This document shows positions 11,853 through 20,431 of a stretch of 64,000 bases of DNA, in pieces. This DNA is from Pseudomonas marginalis. GTDB lineage: Bacteria > Pseudomonadota > Gammaproteobacteria > Pseudomonadales > Pseudomonadaceae. The notes below the pieces were generated by a model. That model was not told where the DNA came from. It saw only the letters and a program-made list of their open reading frames with translations, and searched no databases. The stretch spans positions 1-64,000 of the forward strand of contig NZ_FNSU01000001.1 in assembly GCF_900105325.1 (NCBI RefSeq), read 5' to 3'. Position 1 is the stretch's first letter, and the number at the start of each line of letters is the position of its first letter. The position numbers and the translations under genes were made by a program.

Positions 11853-12635
11853 GTGCTTATCGAGTCCCGACGTCGCGCTTACTTGACCGCCATGCAGGTG
11901 GTCAACTGGCTGCCCCGCACCGAACTGCCGTTCGCCGCCCCGTCGCGGCCCGAGCTGTTAGCGGCGCTTGAGCCCTATGAGGCGTTCGAGGTTTCGGGGG
12001 AGGAGGCGGCTGCACCGGTGGCCGTGGTCAAACCCGTACTGGAAGCTCGTCCTGCGGTTGAACGCGTCAAGGTCGAGGTGCCGCGCCCGGGGCCAATGGC
12101 CAAGCCCGTAGTGGCCGAAGCGGCTGCGCCGGTTGCCAAGGCCCCCGTGGTGCCGCCGCCACGCTTTGCCCTGCAGTTATTGCGGGCCGGGCGTTGCCTG
12201 CTATTGGTGGAGTTACCCACCGGCGAGCGCTTCCAGACCCGCGACCCCGCCTACATGCTGCTCAAGGACATGCTGCGCGCCGCCGGCCTGCCCGACAGCC
12301 CGCAAATCGTCGGCGACCCGGTCCGTTGGCCGCTGCTGGTACGCGGCACCATGGACCAGGGCCCGGAAGCGGCGCGGGATTTCGTGCAAGGCTTCGTCTC
12401 GGCACGCCTGGAGGACGAACCCTGCGTGTGCCTGTGGCTGATCGGCCTGCCCGCCGTACGGTTTGCCGGTGAAGCGAACGCCGAAGCCTGGTACCGCGAA
12501 CTGCAGGTCGAGGGCCTGGGCTCTGTATGGGCCCTGCCGGGCCTGGAATTATTAATGGAAGAGCCACAGCGTAAGGCTGATGTCTGGCAAGCCATGCGCC
12601 GGCTGATGGCGCGCTGGAAAACAACCGATGAGTGA
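11853..12635 (+). CDS. holD: DNA polymerase III psi subunit-like protein
   Basis: 260-residue protein directly upstream of and overlapping rimI, the same arrangement as holD-rimI in E. coli. In P. aeruginosa the gene at this locus has been reported as the psi subunit; this is from memory and not checked. The layout fits: a short N-terminal RRRAYL-AMQVVNWLPR segment that would bind the chi subunit, a long Ala/Pro/Val-rich linker (about residues 40-105), then a folded C-terminal domain of about 150 residues. It is about twice the size of E. coli psi. I chose GTG 11853 over ATG 11892 because the RRRAYLTAMQ segment just before the ATG looks like conserved coding sequence. Confidence 0.75.
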   Translation: MLIESRRRAYLTAMQVVNWLPRTELPFAAPSRPELLAALEPYEAFEVSGEEAAAPVAVVKPVLEARPAVERVKVEVPRPGPMAKPVVAEAAAPVAKAPVVPPPRFALQLLRAGRCLLLVELPTGERFQTRDPAYMLLKDMLRAAGLPDSPQIVGDPVRWPLLVRGTMDQGPEAARDFVQGFVSARLEDEPCVCLWLIGLPAVRFAGEANAEAWYRELQVEGLGSVWALPGLELLMEEPQRKADVWQAMRRLMARWKTTDE

Positions 12636-13080
12636 GGCTTTATCCTTCCGCCCGATGACCGAGGCCGACCTCGACGCCGTGCTGAAAATCGAATACGCGG
12701 CATTCAGCCATCCCTGGACCCGCGGGATCTTTCTCGACGGGCTGGGCAAGTACCAGATCTGGCTGATGTTCGAAGGCGAGCAGCAGGTAGGCCACGGCGT
12801 GGTGCAGATCATCCTCGATGAAGCGCATTTGCTGAACATCACCGTCAAGCCGGAAAACCAGGGCCGTGGCCTGGGCCTGGCACTGCTGGAACACCTGATG
12901 TCCCGCGCCTATGCCGCCAACGCGCGGGAATGCTTCCTGGAAGTGCGCGACAGCAATACCGGAGCGTTCCGCCTCTATGAGCGCTATGGCTTCAACGAGA
13001 TTGGGCGTCGCCGGGACTACTACCCGGCTGTCGGCGGGCGCGAAGATGCGGTTGTCATGGCCTGCACCCTCGTCGATTAA
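12628..13080 (+). CDS. rimI: Ribosomal protein S18-alanine N-acetyltransferase
   Basis: 150-residue GNAT acetyltransferase. The acetyl-CoA loop ENQGRGLG lies near residues 73-80, and the C-terminal YERYGFNEIGRRRDYYP segment is characteristic of RimI. It acetylates the N-terminal alanine of ribosomal protein S18. It overlaps the end of holD by 8 nt, so the two form one operon. Confidence 0.93.
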   Translation: MSEALSFRPMTEADLDAVLKIEYAAFSHPWTRGIFLDGLGKYQIWLMFEGEQQVGHGVVQIILDEAHLLNITVKPENQGRGLGLALLEHLMSRAYAANARECFLEVRDSNTGAFRLYERYGFNEIGRRRDYYPAVGGREDAVVMACTLVD

Positions 13081-13089
13081 ACACACGGA

Positions 13090-13141
13090 CCAATGTGGGA
13101 GGAGGGCAAGTCGAATCGTCGCACCGCCCCTCCCACATTTG
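13090..13141. repeat. REP-type inverted repeat after rimI
   Basis: AATGTGGGAGG (13092-13102) is matched by CCTCCCACATT (13129-13139), with GGGC/GC inner arms. The TGTGGGAGG core is the common fluorescens-group REP type. It sits between convergent genes and may also act as a transcription terminator. Confidence 0.7.
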
Positions 13142-13154
13142 GATTTGCGCAGTG

Positions 13155-13559
13155 TCAGCGGTTTCCGTCTACCGGGTCCAGATCAGCCAGTTCCGCTTCA
13201 TCCAGGCCATTTCCGCCGCCAATGTCATCTTCATCGACAATGCTCAGGTCAAAATCCGCCGGGTTGTCTTCCCCCGCCTCCCGAGCGTCCCGCGCACCGT
13301 CTTCATGGATCAGGGTTTCCGGGCTCATATCATCATCGGTCGACTCATGATCAGCCGTTGAAGCCCCGGTCAGTCCGGCCTCGCGCACCCGTTCGTCGGG
13401 CATCAGCTGTTCTCGCTCGCCACGGGGGATCTCATTGCCAATCTCCGCCGTCGGTTCTTCCTCGTCAAAATCCAGCTCGCGCATCGAGCCCATGCGGTCT
13501 TCGTTGTCGTCAATCGGTTCGGGCTGTGTAGCGCCGTAGGGACGTCGTGATTCAGTCAT
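13155..13559 (-). CDS. Small acidic Pseudomonas protein of unknown function
   Basis: 134-residue protein very rich in D and E with little hydrophobic content, probably largely disordered. Similar Pseudomonas proteins are often labelled serine kinase/phosphatase, but no kinase or phosphatase motif is visible and I would not assign that function. The start is ATG 13559 (MTESRRPYG); an upstream TTG in frame is less likely. It is transcribed divergently from the carbonic anhydrase gene. Confidence 0.65.
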   Translation of the reverse strand: MTESRRPYGATQPEPIDDNEDRMGSMRELDFDEEEPTAEIGNEIPRGEREQLMPDERVREAGLTGASTADHESTDDDMSPETLIHEDGARDAREAGEDNPADFDLSIVDEDDIGGGNGLDEAELADLDPVDGNR

Positions 13560-13710
13560 GGCCAATCCTCATACTGTGGGGCTTATAGTGTGTGGACAGG
13601 CATGGCCCCCCAAGATTCAAGTAATTGCCCGCCGGCTATCTTTATCATCGGCGTGACCCGGACGGGCGGTCGTCTGTCAAAGCTGCGCATCATTCCTGAG
13701 GCTTTCCCTG

Positions 13711-14355
13711 ATGAACGAACTACAAGACCTGCTTGATAACAACGAACGCTGGGCGGATGCGATCAAACAGGAAGATCCCGAATTCTTCGCCAAGCTCGCC
13801 CGCCAGCAGACCCCTGAATACCTGTGGATCGGTTGTTCCGATGCGCGGGTACCGGCCAACGAGATCGTCGGCATGCTGCCCGGTGATCTGTTCGTACACC
13901 GCAACGTGGCCAACGTGGTGCTGCACACTGACCTCAATTGCCTGTCGGTGATCCAGTACGCGGTCGATGTACTCAAGGTCAAACATATCCTCGTCACCGG
14001 CCACTATGGCTGCGGCGGCGTGCGCGCCTCGATGCAGGACCGCCAGTTCGGCCTGATCGACGGCTGGCTGCGCACCATCCGCGATCTCTACTACGAAAAC
14101 CGTGACGTGCTGGCCCAACTGCCGACCGAAGAGGAACGTGTGGACCGCATGTGCGAGCTGAACGTGATCCAGCAGGTGGCCAACGTCGGCCACACCAGCA
14201 TTGTGCAAAATGCCTGGCACCGTGGGCAGAGCCTGTCTATCCACGGCTGCATCTACGGCATCAAGGACGGCCGTTGGAAAAGCTTGAACACCACCATCAG
14301 TGGCTTCGAGCAGCTGCCTCCGCAGTATCGCCTGCGTCCGCTGGGCGAAGCCTAA
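13711..14355 (+). CDS. can: Beta-class carbonic anhydrase
   Basis: 214-residue beta carbonic anhydrase, interconverting CO2 and bicarbonate in the cytoplasm. All zinc ligands are visible: Cys42 and Asp44 in CSDARVP, and His98 and Cys101 in GHYGCGG. Length is standard. The start ATG has a GAGG sequence about 8 nt upstream. Its end overlaps the end of the convergent SET gene by 4 nt. Confidence 0.95.
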   Translation: MNELQDLLDNNERWADAIKQEDPEFFAKLARQQTPEYLWIGCSDARVPANEIVGMLPGDLFVHRNVANVVLHTDLNCLSVIQYAVDVLKVKHILVTGHYGCGGVRASMQDRQFGLIDGWLRTIRDLYYENRDVLAQLPTEEERVDRMCELNVIQQVANVGHTSIVQNAWHRGQSLSIHGCIYGIKDGRWKSLNTTISGFEQLPPQYRLRPLGEA

Positions 14356-14864
14356 GGCCGTTTGCGGTCGCGCCAATGGGTCATGAACGCCTGGCCTTCG
14401 GCGTTCAAACACTCTGTGCTGCCGGTGATCCAGCCCCGGCAGTTCAGCTCGCCGCATTGGCAGGCGAACTGTCGGAACAAGGCGTCCTCGGTACTGGCGT
14501 AGTCCAGGGTCAGCGGGGCGCCAGCGACTATGGGCTGCACGGTCCATAGCTCCAGGTAGGTGGTGTCGAAAAACACATTCGGGTTGCAGGAGTGTCGCAG
14601 CAGGCCGCAGAACCAGCTGTCATACAGGTGGATGCGGGCGGACAGCTGCAGCGTACGTGGGCGTCGCTCGTTCACGGCGTAACCGGACACCCGGGCAATG
14701 CGCACGCGGCCGTCGAAACCCACGCGAGCCCTGACGCCGCCGCCGTCGCGCTCAACCTTAAAGTGCTTGGCCGAGGGATAGCCCTGTTCAACGAGCAGTG
14801 TCTTGAACGGGTACAAACCATCACTCACAGTGGTTTTAGCCTGGTCCATGGCTTGAGTTTTCAT
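14352..14864 (-). CDS. SET-domain protein-lysine methyltransferase-like protein
   Basis: 170-residue SET-domain protein. The sequence RHSCNPNVFF near residues 89-98 matches the SET motif (N/R)HSCxPN that builds the SAM and lysine pocket, and a downstream post-SET cysteine cluster CxCGxxxCRG lies near 134-143. The SAM-binding N-terminal GxG portion is weak. ATG 14864 is preceded by AAGGAGAG. Bacterial SET proteins methylate lysines on unknown or varied protein targets; substrate unknown here. It is convergent with can, and its upstream region holds a perfect 16-bp palindrome. Confidence 0.8.
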   Translation of the reverse strand: MKTQAMDQAKTTVSDGLYPFKTLLVEQGYPSAKHFKVERDGGGVRARVGFDGRVRIARVSGYAVNERRPRTLQLSARIHLYDSWFCGLLRHSCNPNVFFDTTYLELWTVQPIVAGAPLTLDYASTEDALFRQFACQCGELNCRGWITGSTECLNAEGQAFMTHWRDRKRP

Positions 14865-14959
14865 AACTCTCCTTGGTTAGGCTGCATCGACCTGCGGGTG
14901 GTGGCTGACTACCAGTCTTGCAGCGGATGGGCCCGGCTCAAGACTCGCTGAACGTGGAG

Positions 14960-14995
14960 CCGATTTCTACTGTCAACTTTGACAGTAGAAATCGG
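14960..14995. repeat. Perfect 16-bp inverted repeat with 4-nt loop
   Basis: Arms CCGATTTCTACTGTCA (14960-14975) and TGACAGTAGAAATCGG (14980-14995) flank an ACTT loop. It lies between the end of the exported-protein gene (15008) and the start of the SET gene (14864), both minus strand. The minus-strand side lacks a T-run; the plus-strand side has ATTTT. It could be a terminator with weak tail or an operator for the SET gene. Confidence 0.7.
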
Positions 14996-15007
14996 ATTTT
15001 CTGCTGT

Positions 15008-16177
15008 CTACAGCGCAGGCGCCATGATGCTGGGGGCGGGCGCTGCGTTCTTCAGTTGCTTGAGCTGCGTCTTGATCGAAGGCGTGGCGCATTTGGCGTT
15101 CGCCTGTTCCGGGGTCAGGTTGCGCACCGAGGTGTAGAACAATTCGCAGGTCTGCTCTTTGCGCGTGACCTGCCAGGTGTTAATGCAGGCCTTGAGCAGC
15201 ACATTCGGATCGCTCGCGGGTTTCTGGCCCATTCCGGCCTGCCAGCAGGCGGCGCTCAAGTCCTGGCCCATCACTTTTAAACCCGCGTCGTCGGCTTTCT
15301 GCTCGTTACCGTCATAGGTGTCCGGGCTGGCCGCGTACCAGATGTAGCTGGGGTGGTTGGCGCCCAGCACCGAGACGGTCTTGCCCGCGGCAGGGCTGAT
15401 CTGCGCCAGGCCCAGTACACCCACGGTTTGTCCGTATTGCTGCTTGATCCAACTGCGCACCGGCGCGCCGAACGCGACCATTGGCAGCGAGCCGTTGGGG
15501 TGCAGGCTCAGTTCGCTGACCATGCGGGTCTGGTAGTCGGTGAAGTAGCCGTAGACGTTCTCCAGGTCCTTGCCCGCATTGGAAGGGGCGGCGATGGGGG
15601 CGATATCGATGATGGTCTGGTAGGCCGGGGTTTCGGTGGCCGGCACGCCGTTATCGGTGAGCAGGCTGGCCCAGCGGTCGGTGGTGGCCGACTCCAGGTA
15701 ATCCTGGGCCTGGGTCAGCGAATAATCCGGCGGGAAATGCAGCAACTCGATGCTCTTGCGGTTTTCCAGGGCCATGCCCAGTGGCAGGAACAGGTACCAG
15801 TTGTACGCCCACTTGCCGTCGCTGTTGAGTCTGCTCGCGCCCTGGTAGGCCAGGTCAGCGGTATTGAGCAGCGCGGTCAGAGGCTGGCCGTAACTGTCGG
15901 GTACACCGCTGAAGGTCGCGGCGAGCTGCCCTTCATGGTTCTTGACGCTGACCTTGGCTCGGCTGTAGCCATCGCGCTGCAGGCTTTGGTTCAGGTAGTG
16001 CTCGGCGGTCTGCTCCAGCGTCCATGGCCGAAAGCAGATCACATTGCAGTTATTGGGGTAAGCGAACAACTGGGTCACCCGTTGAGTGCTGCCCAGCGGT
16101 ACTTCGATGTCGGCGTGTACGACCGCACTGGCCATCAGTGCGGCCAGGGTGAAGGACAACCTGGTCGGTTTGAACAT
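15008..16177 (-). CDS. Exported protein of unknown function
   Basis: 389-residue protein with a clear signal peptide (MFKPTRLSFTLAALMASAVVHA), so periplasmic or secreted. The remainder is globular with several cysteines (near N-terminal NNCNVICF, later AACW, KACIN, TCELF, AKCAT), suggesting disulfides in the periplasm. I do not recognise the family. The ATG at 16177 is chosen because the signal peptide begins there; the frame upstream is Arg-rich and unlikely coding. Same strand as the SET gene. Confidence 0.7.
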   Translation of the reverse strand: MFKPTRLSFTLAALMASAVVHADIEVPLGSTQRVTQLFAYPNNCNVICFRPWTLEQTAEHYLNQSLQRDGYSRAKVSVKNHEGQLAATFSGVPDSYGQPLTALLNTADLAYQGASRLNSDGKWAYNWYLFLPLGMALENRKSIELLHFPPDYSLTQAQDYLESATTDRWASLLTDNGVPATETPAYQTIIDIAPIAAPSNAGKDLENVYGYFTDYQTRMVSELSLHPNGSLPMVAFGAPVRSWIKQQYGQTVGVLGLAQISPAAGKTVSVLGANHPSYIWYAASPDTYDGNEQKADDAGLKVMGQDLSAACWQAGMGQKPASDPNVLLKACINTWQVTRKEQTCELFYTSVRNLTPEQANAKCATPSIKTQLKQLKNAAPAPSIMAPAL

Positions 16178-16298
16178 ACTTGATTCCTTGTCAGCGAAAG
16201 CCCGTCTGCGCGGGGTGAAAGCCCACCTCCTCACAGTAGCGGTTGGCCAGGAAAACCGCGTGCTAAATCGCCAGGCATGTCGCTATTGGATAAGCGTC

Positions 16299-17999
16299 CT
16301 ACACGCTGAACTGCAACGCGTTGCTCAAATCCCCCATGGGTTTCTGGCCTCGGGCAATCATGGCGTCATCGCGTTGCTTGAGCCCGTCCAGGGTCTCCAG
16401 CTGGAAGACCCGCGTAATCAAGCGCAGGATCGACGCGGTGTCGTACACCGTATGGTCCACGGTGCCTTTACGCGCGAAGGGCGAGACCACCAGCGCCGGA
16501 ACCCGTGTGCCTGGGCCCCAGCGGTCGCCTTTGGGCGGGGCGACGTGGTCCCACCAGCCGCCGTTTTCATCGACGGTCACCACCACCACCATGTTTTTCC
16601 ACTGCGGGCTTTCCTGCAGCACCTTCAAGGCGCGGACGATATGGCGGTCGCCCGACGCCACGTCGGCGTAACCGGCGTGCATATTCAGGTTGCCCTGGGG
16701 CTTGTAGAAGCTCACGGCTGGCAGCTTGCCGGCCTGGGCATCGGCGAAGAACTTATTGGTGCTCGCCTCATCGCCCAAACCGCCATCGCGCAGGCGCTTG
16801 TCACGCTCGGCACGGTTCTCGGGGCCCTGCTGCTTGAAGTAGTTGAACGGCTGGTGGTGGTACTGGAAGTTAGGGATCTTCGGGATACCGCCCGAATCCT
16901 TGAACTGATCCAGCGTTGCCTGCCATGCCCCGGCGTACCACGCCCAGTCGACGTTCTTTTTCGACAGCTTGTCGCCGATGTGCTCATGGGTCTGCGGCAC
17001 CAGTACGTTGGGCAGGTCGGCTTTTGCGTAGTCCGGGTTTTCCGGGTCACGAATCCAGGTCGGCCAATACGGCGGCGCCAGGGTGTTCACGCCGTAACCG
17101 TCCGGGGTCAGCGCGCTGGGGCCGAACTGCGGCGGGCCGGTCATGGCGCTCGCCGGGGATTTATCCAGCGGCTTGAGACGCGGGTCGGTGGGGTCATCGC
17201 TTTGCAGCGTGGCGATCTGCGCCTTGGCCACCGACTGCGCGGCATTCGGGTAGAACGGCGCGGTGGCGCTGATCAGGTATTGATGGTTGAGGAACGAGCC
17301 ACCAAACGCCCCCTGGAAGAAGTTATCGCAGAGCACAAACTCCTTGGCTACATCCCACAGGCGCAGGGAATAACGGCTCTGGGCGTAATGGCCCATGACC
17401 AGGCCGCCGGAGTCGGCCCAGGCGACGAAACCGTCGTTCTTGCCGCCGTTGATCTGCATCTGGTTCTGGTAGAACACGTGCCACAAGTCGCGGGTGACCA
17501 GGCTCAACGGCAGGTCTTCGGCGTTCGGGCCCTTGAGGGCGAACGGGGCGTTGGGCAGGTTTTCCTGGAATTGCACTTCGCTGGGGTAAGTCACCCCATC
17601 CACGCTTTGCGGGCCCACTTGCAGCACACCGCCCCAGGCCGGGGGCAGGGTGGTCAACAGGCTGCCGTCGCGGTCGCGTTGCTGTGTGTCGGCGGCGGAA
17701 AGCGCCGACAGCGGTTTCTCAACGCCTGGGAAGTCCGCAAACAGGTTGTTGAAACTGCGGTTCTCGGCATAGATCACCACCACGGTCTTCACCTGGTCGT
17801 GCAAGGCCTTGTCCAGCTCCTGAGGCGTGAGCGGCCGCGCCACGGGCTTGCCGGGCGCCTCACTGCTGTTGCCGCAGGCACTCAAGGTCGCGCCCACCCC
17901 CAACACCGCCGCACCCCCCAGGAAGCGCCGACGGCCGGTGTCTACCGGCGGTTGGGCTATGGAATCTGGGGAAGGGCGGTCTTCGTGATCATCACTCAT
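16299..17999 (-). CDS. Tat-exported phosphoesterase (acid phosphatase/phospholipase C superfamily)
   Basis: 566-residue phosphoesterase (PF04185-type, the family of AcpA acid phosphatase and phospholipase C). The N-terminus carries a twin-arginine signal RRRFLGG followed by a hydrophobic stretch ending in LSAC, a lipobox, so a Tat-exported lipoprotein is likely. ENRSFNNLFADFPG near residue 95 is the metal and nucleophile region of the family, and DENGGWWDHVAPP near 460 is the second conserved metal site. Start ATG 17999 places the Tat signal near the N-terminus. Substrate not determinable from sequence. Confidence 0.85.
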   Translation of the reverse strand: MSDDHEDRPSPDSIAQPPVDTGRRRFLGGAAVLGVGATLSACGNSSEAPGKPVARPLTPQELDKALHDQVKTVVVIYAENRSFNNLFADFPGVEKPLSALSAADTQQRDRDGSLLTTLPPAWGGVLQVGPQSVDGVTYPSEVQFQENLPNAPFALKGPNAEDLPLSLVTRDLWHVFYQNQMQINGGKNDGFVAWADSGGLVMGHYAQSRYSLRLWDVAKEFVLCDNFFQGAFGGSFLNHQYLISATAPFYPNAAQSVAKAQIATLQSDDPTDPRLKPLDKSPASAMTGPPQFGPSALTPDGYGVNTLAPPYWPTWIRDPENPDYAKADLPNVLVPQTHEHIGDKLSKKNVDWAWYAGAWQATLDQFKDSGGIPKIPNFQYHHQPFNYFKQQGPENRAERDKRLRDGGLGDEASTNKFFADAQAGKLPAVSFYKPQGNLNMHAGYADVASGDRHIVRALKVLQESPQWKNMVVVVTVDENGGWWDHVAPPKGDRWGPGTRVPALVVSPFARKGTVDHTVYDTASILRLITRVFQLETLDGLKQRDDAMIARGQKPMGDLSNALQFSV

Positions 18000-18157
18000 T
18001 GCGGGGAGTCCTTGCTGGCGAGATGTTGCAAGATATTTCGCAGGACGGTAGCAATGCAATGTGACGGAACGAAGACAGCGGTGTGATGAGCAAGACGTGT
18101 CTACGCTTGGCCAGCGCTGCTAGACTTGCCCGATAATGGACATCACTGAGGTGAACC

Positions 18158-18448
18158 GTGAAACCTTCAACCGCCCTTGATCTAAAACGTGCAGCCGTCA
18201 GAGAAGTGGTGGGCCGATTTCGCATCTCAAACCCAAGGGTATTTGGGTCTGTATTGCTGGGTACCGACCAAGAAGGCAGCGACCTTGATTTGCTGGTCGA
18301 TGCGCCGCCGGGAACCACTTTGTTTGATCTTGGCGGGCTGCAAGTCGAGCTTGAGGACCTGCTAGGGGTCAATGTCGATCTACTGACGCCTGCCGATTTG
18401 CCGTTGAAGTTCCGCGCAAAAGTGCTGGCTGAGGCACGGCCTGTATGA
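18158..18448 (+). CDS. mntA: MntA-type nucleotidyltransferase antitoxin
   Basis: 96-residue minimal nucleotidyltransferase. The catalytic motif GS-x10-DxD is complete (GSVLLG...GSDLD, residues about 30-44), and the third acidic position is probably the D in NVDLLT. Such MNT proteins AMPylate a tyrosine of the partner HEPN toxin and so neutralise it (type VII toxin-antitoxin). The stop overlaps the ATG of the HEPN gene (ATGA), which fits a two-gene cassette. Confidence 0.85.
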   Translation: MKPSTALDLKRAAVREVVGRFRISNPRVFGSVLLGTDQEGSDLDLLVDAPPGTTLFDLGGLQVELEDLLGVNVDLLTPADLPLKFRAKVLAEARPV

Positions 18449-18789
18449 CAGCAAATCGCCTCGGGGATTATCTGGATCACATAAGGCAGGCCACTGCTGA
18501 CGCGATCAGTTTTGTAGAGGGCCTTAGCAAAGAAGAGTTTCTGGAAGACAGGCGTACTCAACAAGCAGTGGTCATGAGTCTGATCATCATTGGTGAGGCG
18601 TCGACGAAAATCATGGATCTGCACCCGCACTTCGCTGAGGCTCATTCACACATTCCTTGGCGCAGCATGCGGGGAATGCGTAACCGCATCGCCCACGGTT
18701 ACTTCGATATCAACCTTGATGTGGTTTGGGACACCATCCAGAGCGCGCTGCCTGATCTATTGGCGCGTCTTCCTGTAACTGCAGTGTGA
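18445..18789 (+). CDS. hepT: HepT-type HEPN toxin
   Basis: 114-residue HEPN-domain protein. The motif R-x4-H-x-Y (RNRIAHGY, about residues 78-85) is intact; R and H form the RNase active site, and Y is the residue modified by MntA in characterised pairs. The upstream partner overlaps by 4 nt. The two are the only plus-strand genes between minus-strand genes, a small self-contained cassette. Confidence 0.85.
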   Translation: MTANRLGDYLDHIRQATADAISFVEGLSKEEFLEDRRTQQAVVMSLIIIGEASTKIMDLHPHFAEAHSHIPWRSMRGMRNRIAHGYFDINLDVVWDTIQSALPDLLARLPVTAV

Positions 18790-18790
18790 T

Positions 18791-18815
18791 TGCACCTGTT
18801 GCAACAACAGGTGCA
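18791..18815. terminator. Hairpin between hepT and atoE-like gene
   Basis: Perfect 11-bp stem TGCACCTGTTG/CAACAGGTGCA with a 3-nt loop, between the ends of two convergent genes. No strong T-run, so a weak or Rho-assisted terminator. Confidence 0.6.
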
Positions 18816-18827
18816 GTCATCAGTTAT

Positions 18828-20246
18828 TCAAGGCATGACGGGCGGTAAATACTTCAACGTCGTCCCCAACGCCCACAGCAGGAACAATACCAGCGGCGTG
18901 TGCACCAGCAGCTGCACAAACGAAAACCCGATCAAATCCCGCGCCTTCAACCCCAACACTCCCAGCAACGGCAGCATGTAGAACGGGTTGATCAGGTTCG
19001 GCAGCGCCTCGGCCGCGTTGTAGATCTGCACCGCCCAGCCCAGGTGGTATTGCAGGTCATTGGCCACTTGCATCACATAAGGCGCTTCGATGATCCACTT
19101 GCCGCCGCCTGACGGAATAAAGAAGCCCAGCACCGCCGAGTACACGCCCATCAGCAGTGCATACGTGTCGTGGGAGGCGATGGACGTGAAGAAGGTCGAG
19201 ATATGGTGCGCCAGGGTCTGGCCGTCGCCGCCCTTGACCACGGTCATCAGCGCCGCAATCGAGCCGTACAGCGGGAACTGGATCAACACGCCGGTGGTGG
19301 TCGGCACTGCACGGGCCACCGCATCGAGGAAACTGCGCGGGCGCCAGTGCAGCAGGGCACCGACCATGATGAACAGGAAGTTGTAGGTGTTCAGCCCCGA
19401 AATCGCGCTGATCGCCGGCTTGGTCGAGAACTCATGGAACAACCAGCCCGCCGCCAGCAATGCCAGCAGAATGGTCAGCAACGGGCTGTGTTCCAGCCAT
19501 TCGCCGGGGCGGCCCGGTGGTTGCAGCTTGGGCAGGTTGAAGGCCGGGTCGACGCCACAGGCCTTGGCGTCACGGGCGCTGTTGGGGCCGGGCGCGGTGG
19601 CGTAGGCGATGATCAGCGACACCACGATCAGTGCCAGCAACAGCACGCCGGATTGCCACAGGAAGATGGTGTCGGTAAACGGGATCACCCCGGTGATCGA
19701 CAGGATCGACGGCGGCAAGCTGGCCGGGTTGGCCTGCAATTGTGCGGCTGACGACGACAGCCCCAGCGCCCACACCGCGCCCAACCCAAGATAGGCCGCC
19801 GCACCCGCAGCACGGTAGTCCATGCGCAAATCCGTACGACGGGCCAGCGCACGCACCAGCAAACCGCCGAACACCAGGGACAGGCCCCAGTTGAGCAATG
19901 ACGCCACCATGGAAATCAACGCAACCCACGCCACGGCTGAGCGGCCGTTCTTCGGGATACGCGCCAGGCGGTCGATCAGCTTGACCGCCGGTGGCGAGCT
20001 GGCGACCACGTAGCCACCGATCACCACGAAGGCCATCTGCATGGTGAACGGGATCAGGCTCCAGAACCCGTCGCCAAAGGCCTTGGCGGCTTCGGTCGGC
20101 GCGGCGCCCATGCCCAGGGTCGCCACGGCGACGATGATCACGGCGAGGGCGGCGAACACCCAGGAGTCGGGGAACCAGCGCTCGGCAAAGTTCGAGCAGC
20201 GCAGGGCAAAGCGGGCATAGCGGCTTTCTTCGATAGCATCGGCCAC
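18828..20246 (-). CDS. atoE: AtoE-family short-chain fatty acid transporter
   Basis: 472-residue polytopic membrane protein of the TIGR00366/AtoE short-chain fatty acid transporter family. It begins with ARFALRCSNFAERWFPDSWVF and has about 12 hydrophobic segments. The phrase IPSGGGKWIIEAPY in the C-terminal third is characteristic. The start is GTG at 20246 with GAGGAAA about 7 nt upstream. No beta-oxidation or CoA-transferase genes are adjacent, so the substrate is inferred from family only. Confidence 0.85.
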   Translation of the reverse strand: MADAIEESRYARFALRCSNFAERWFPDSWVFAALAVIIVAVATLGMGAAPTEAAKAFGDGFWSLIPFTMQMAFVVIGGYVVASSPPAVKLIDRLARIPKNGRSAVAWVALISMVASLLNWGLSLVFGGLLVRALARRTDLRMDYRAAGAAAYLGLGAVWALGLSSSAAQLQANPASLPPSILSITGVIPFTDTIFLWQSGVLLLALIVVSLIIAYATAPGPNSARDAKACGVDPAFNLPKLQPPGRPGEWLEHSPLLTILLALLAAGWLFHEFSTKPAISAISGLNTYNFLFIMVGALLHWRPRSFLDAVARAVPTTTGVLIQFPLYGSIAALMTVVKGGDGQTLAHHISTFFTSIASHDTYALLMGVYSAVLGFFIPSGGGKWIIEAPYVMQVANDLQYHLGWAVQIYNAAEALPNLINPFYMLPLLGVLGLKARDLIGFSFVQLLVHTPLVLFLLWALGTTLKYLPPVMP

Positions 20247-20431
20247 GAGTCTTTCCTCTTGTATTTATTATGGTGTCGGCAATTTTTCGGCATGTTCCTC
20301 CACGGCCATTGATATGGGAATGCAGTTATCTTCATCGATCCATGAGGAAAACAAATATATCTGCCGCGATTGCCATCAACCGGCGCAGCTCATAACCTGC
20401 ACGCCATTTTGTTTGTCTGCCGAGCCTCAAC

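Noticed and set aside
16086..18086. Long plus-strand open frame across the phosphoesterase gene
   Set aside because: Antisense shadow; the minus-strand gene has a Tat signal and metal-site motifs.
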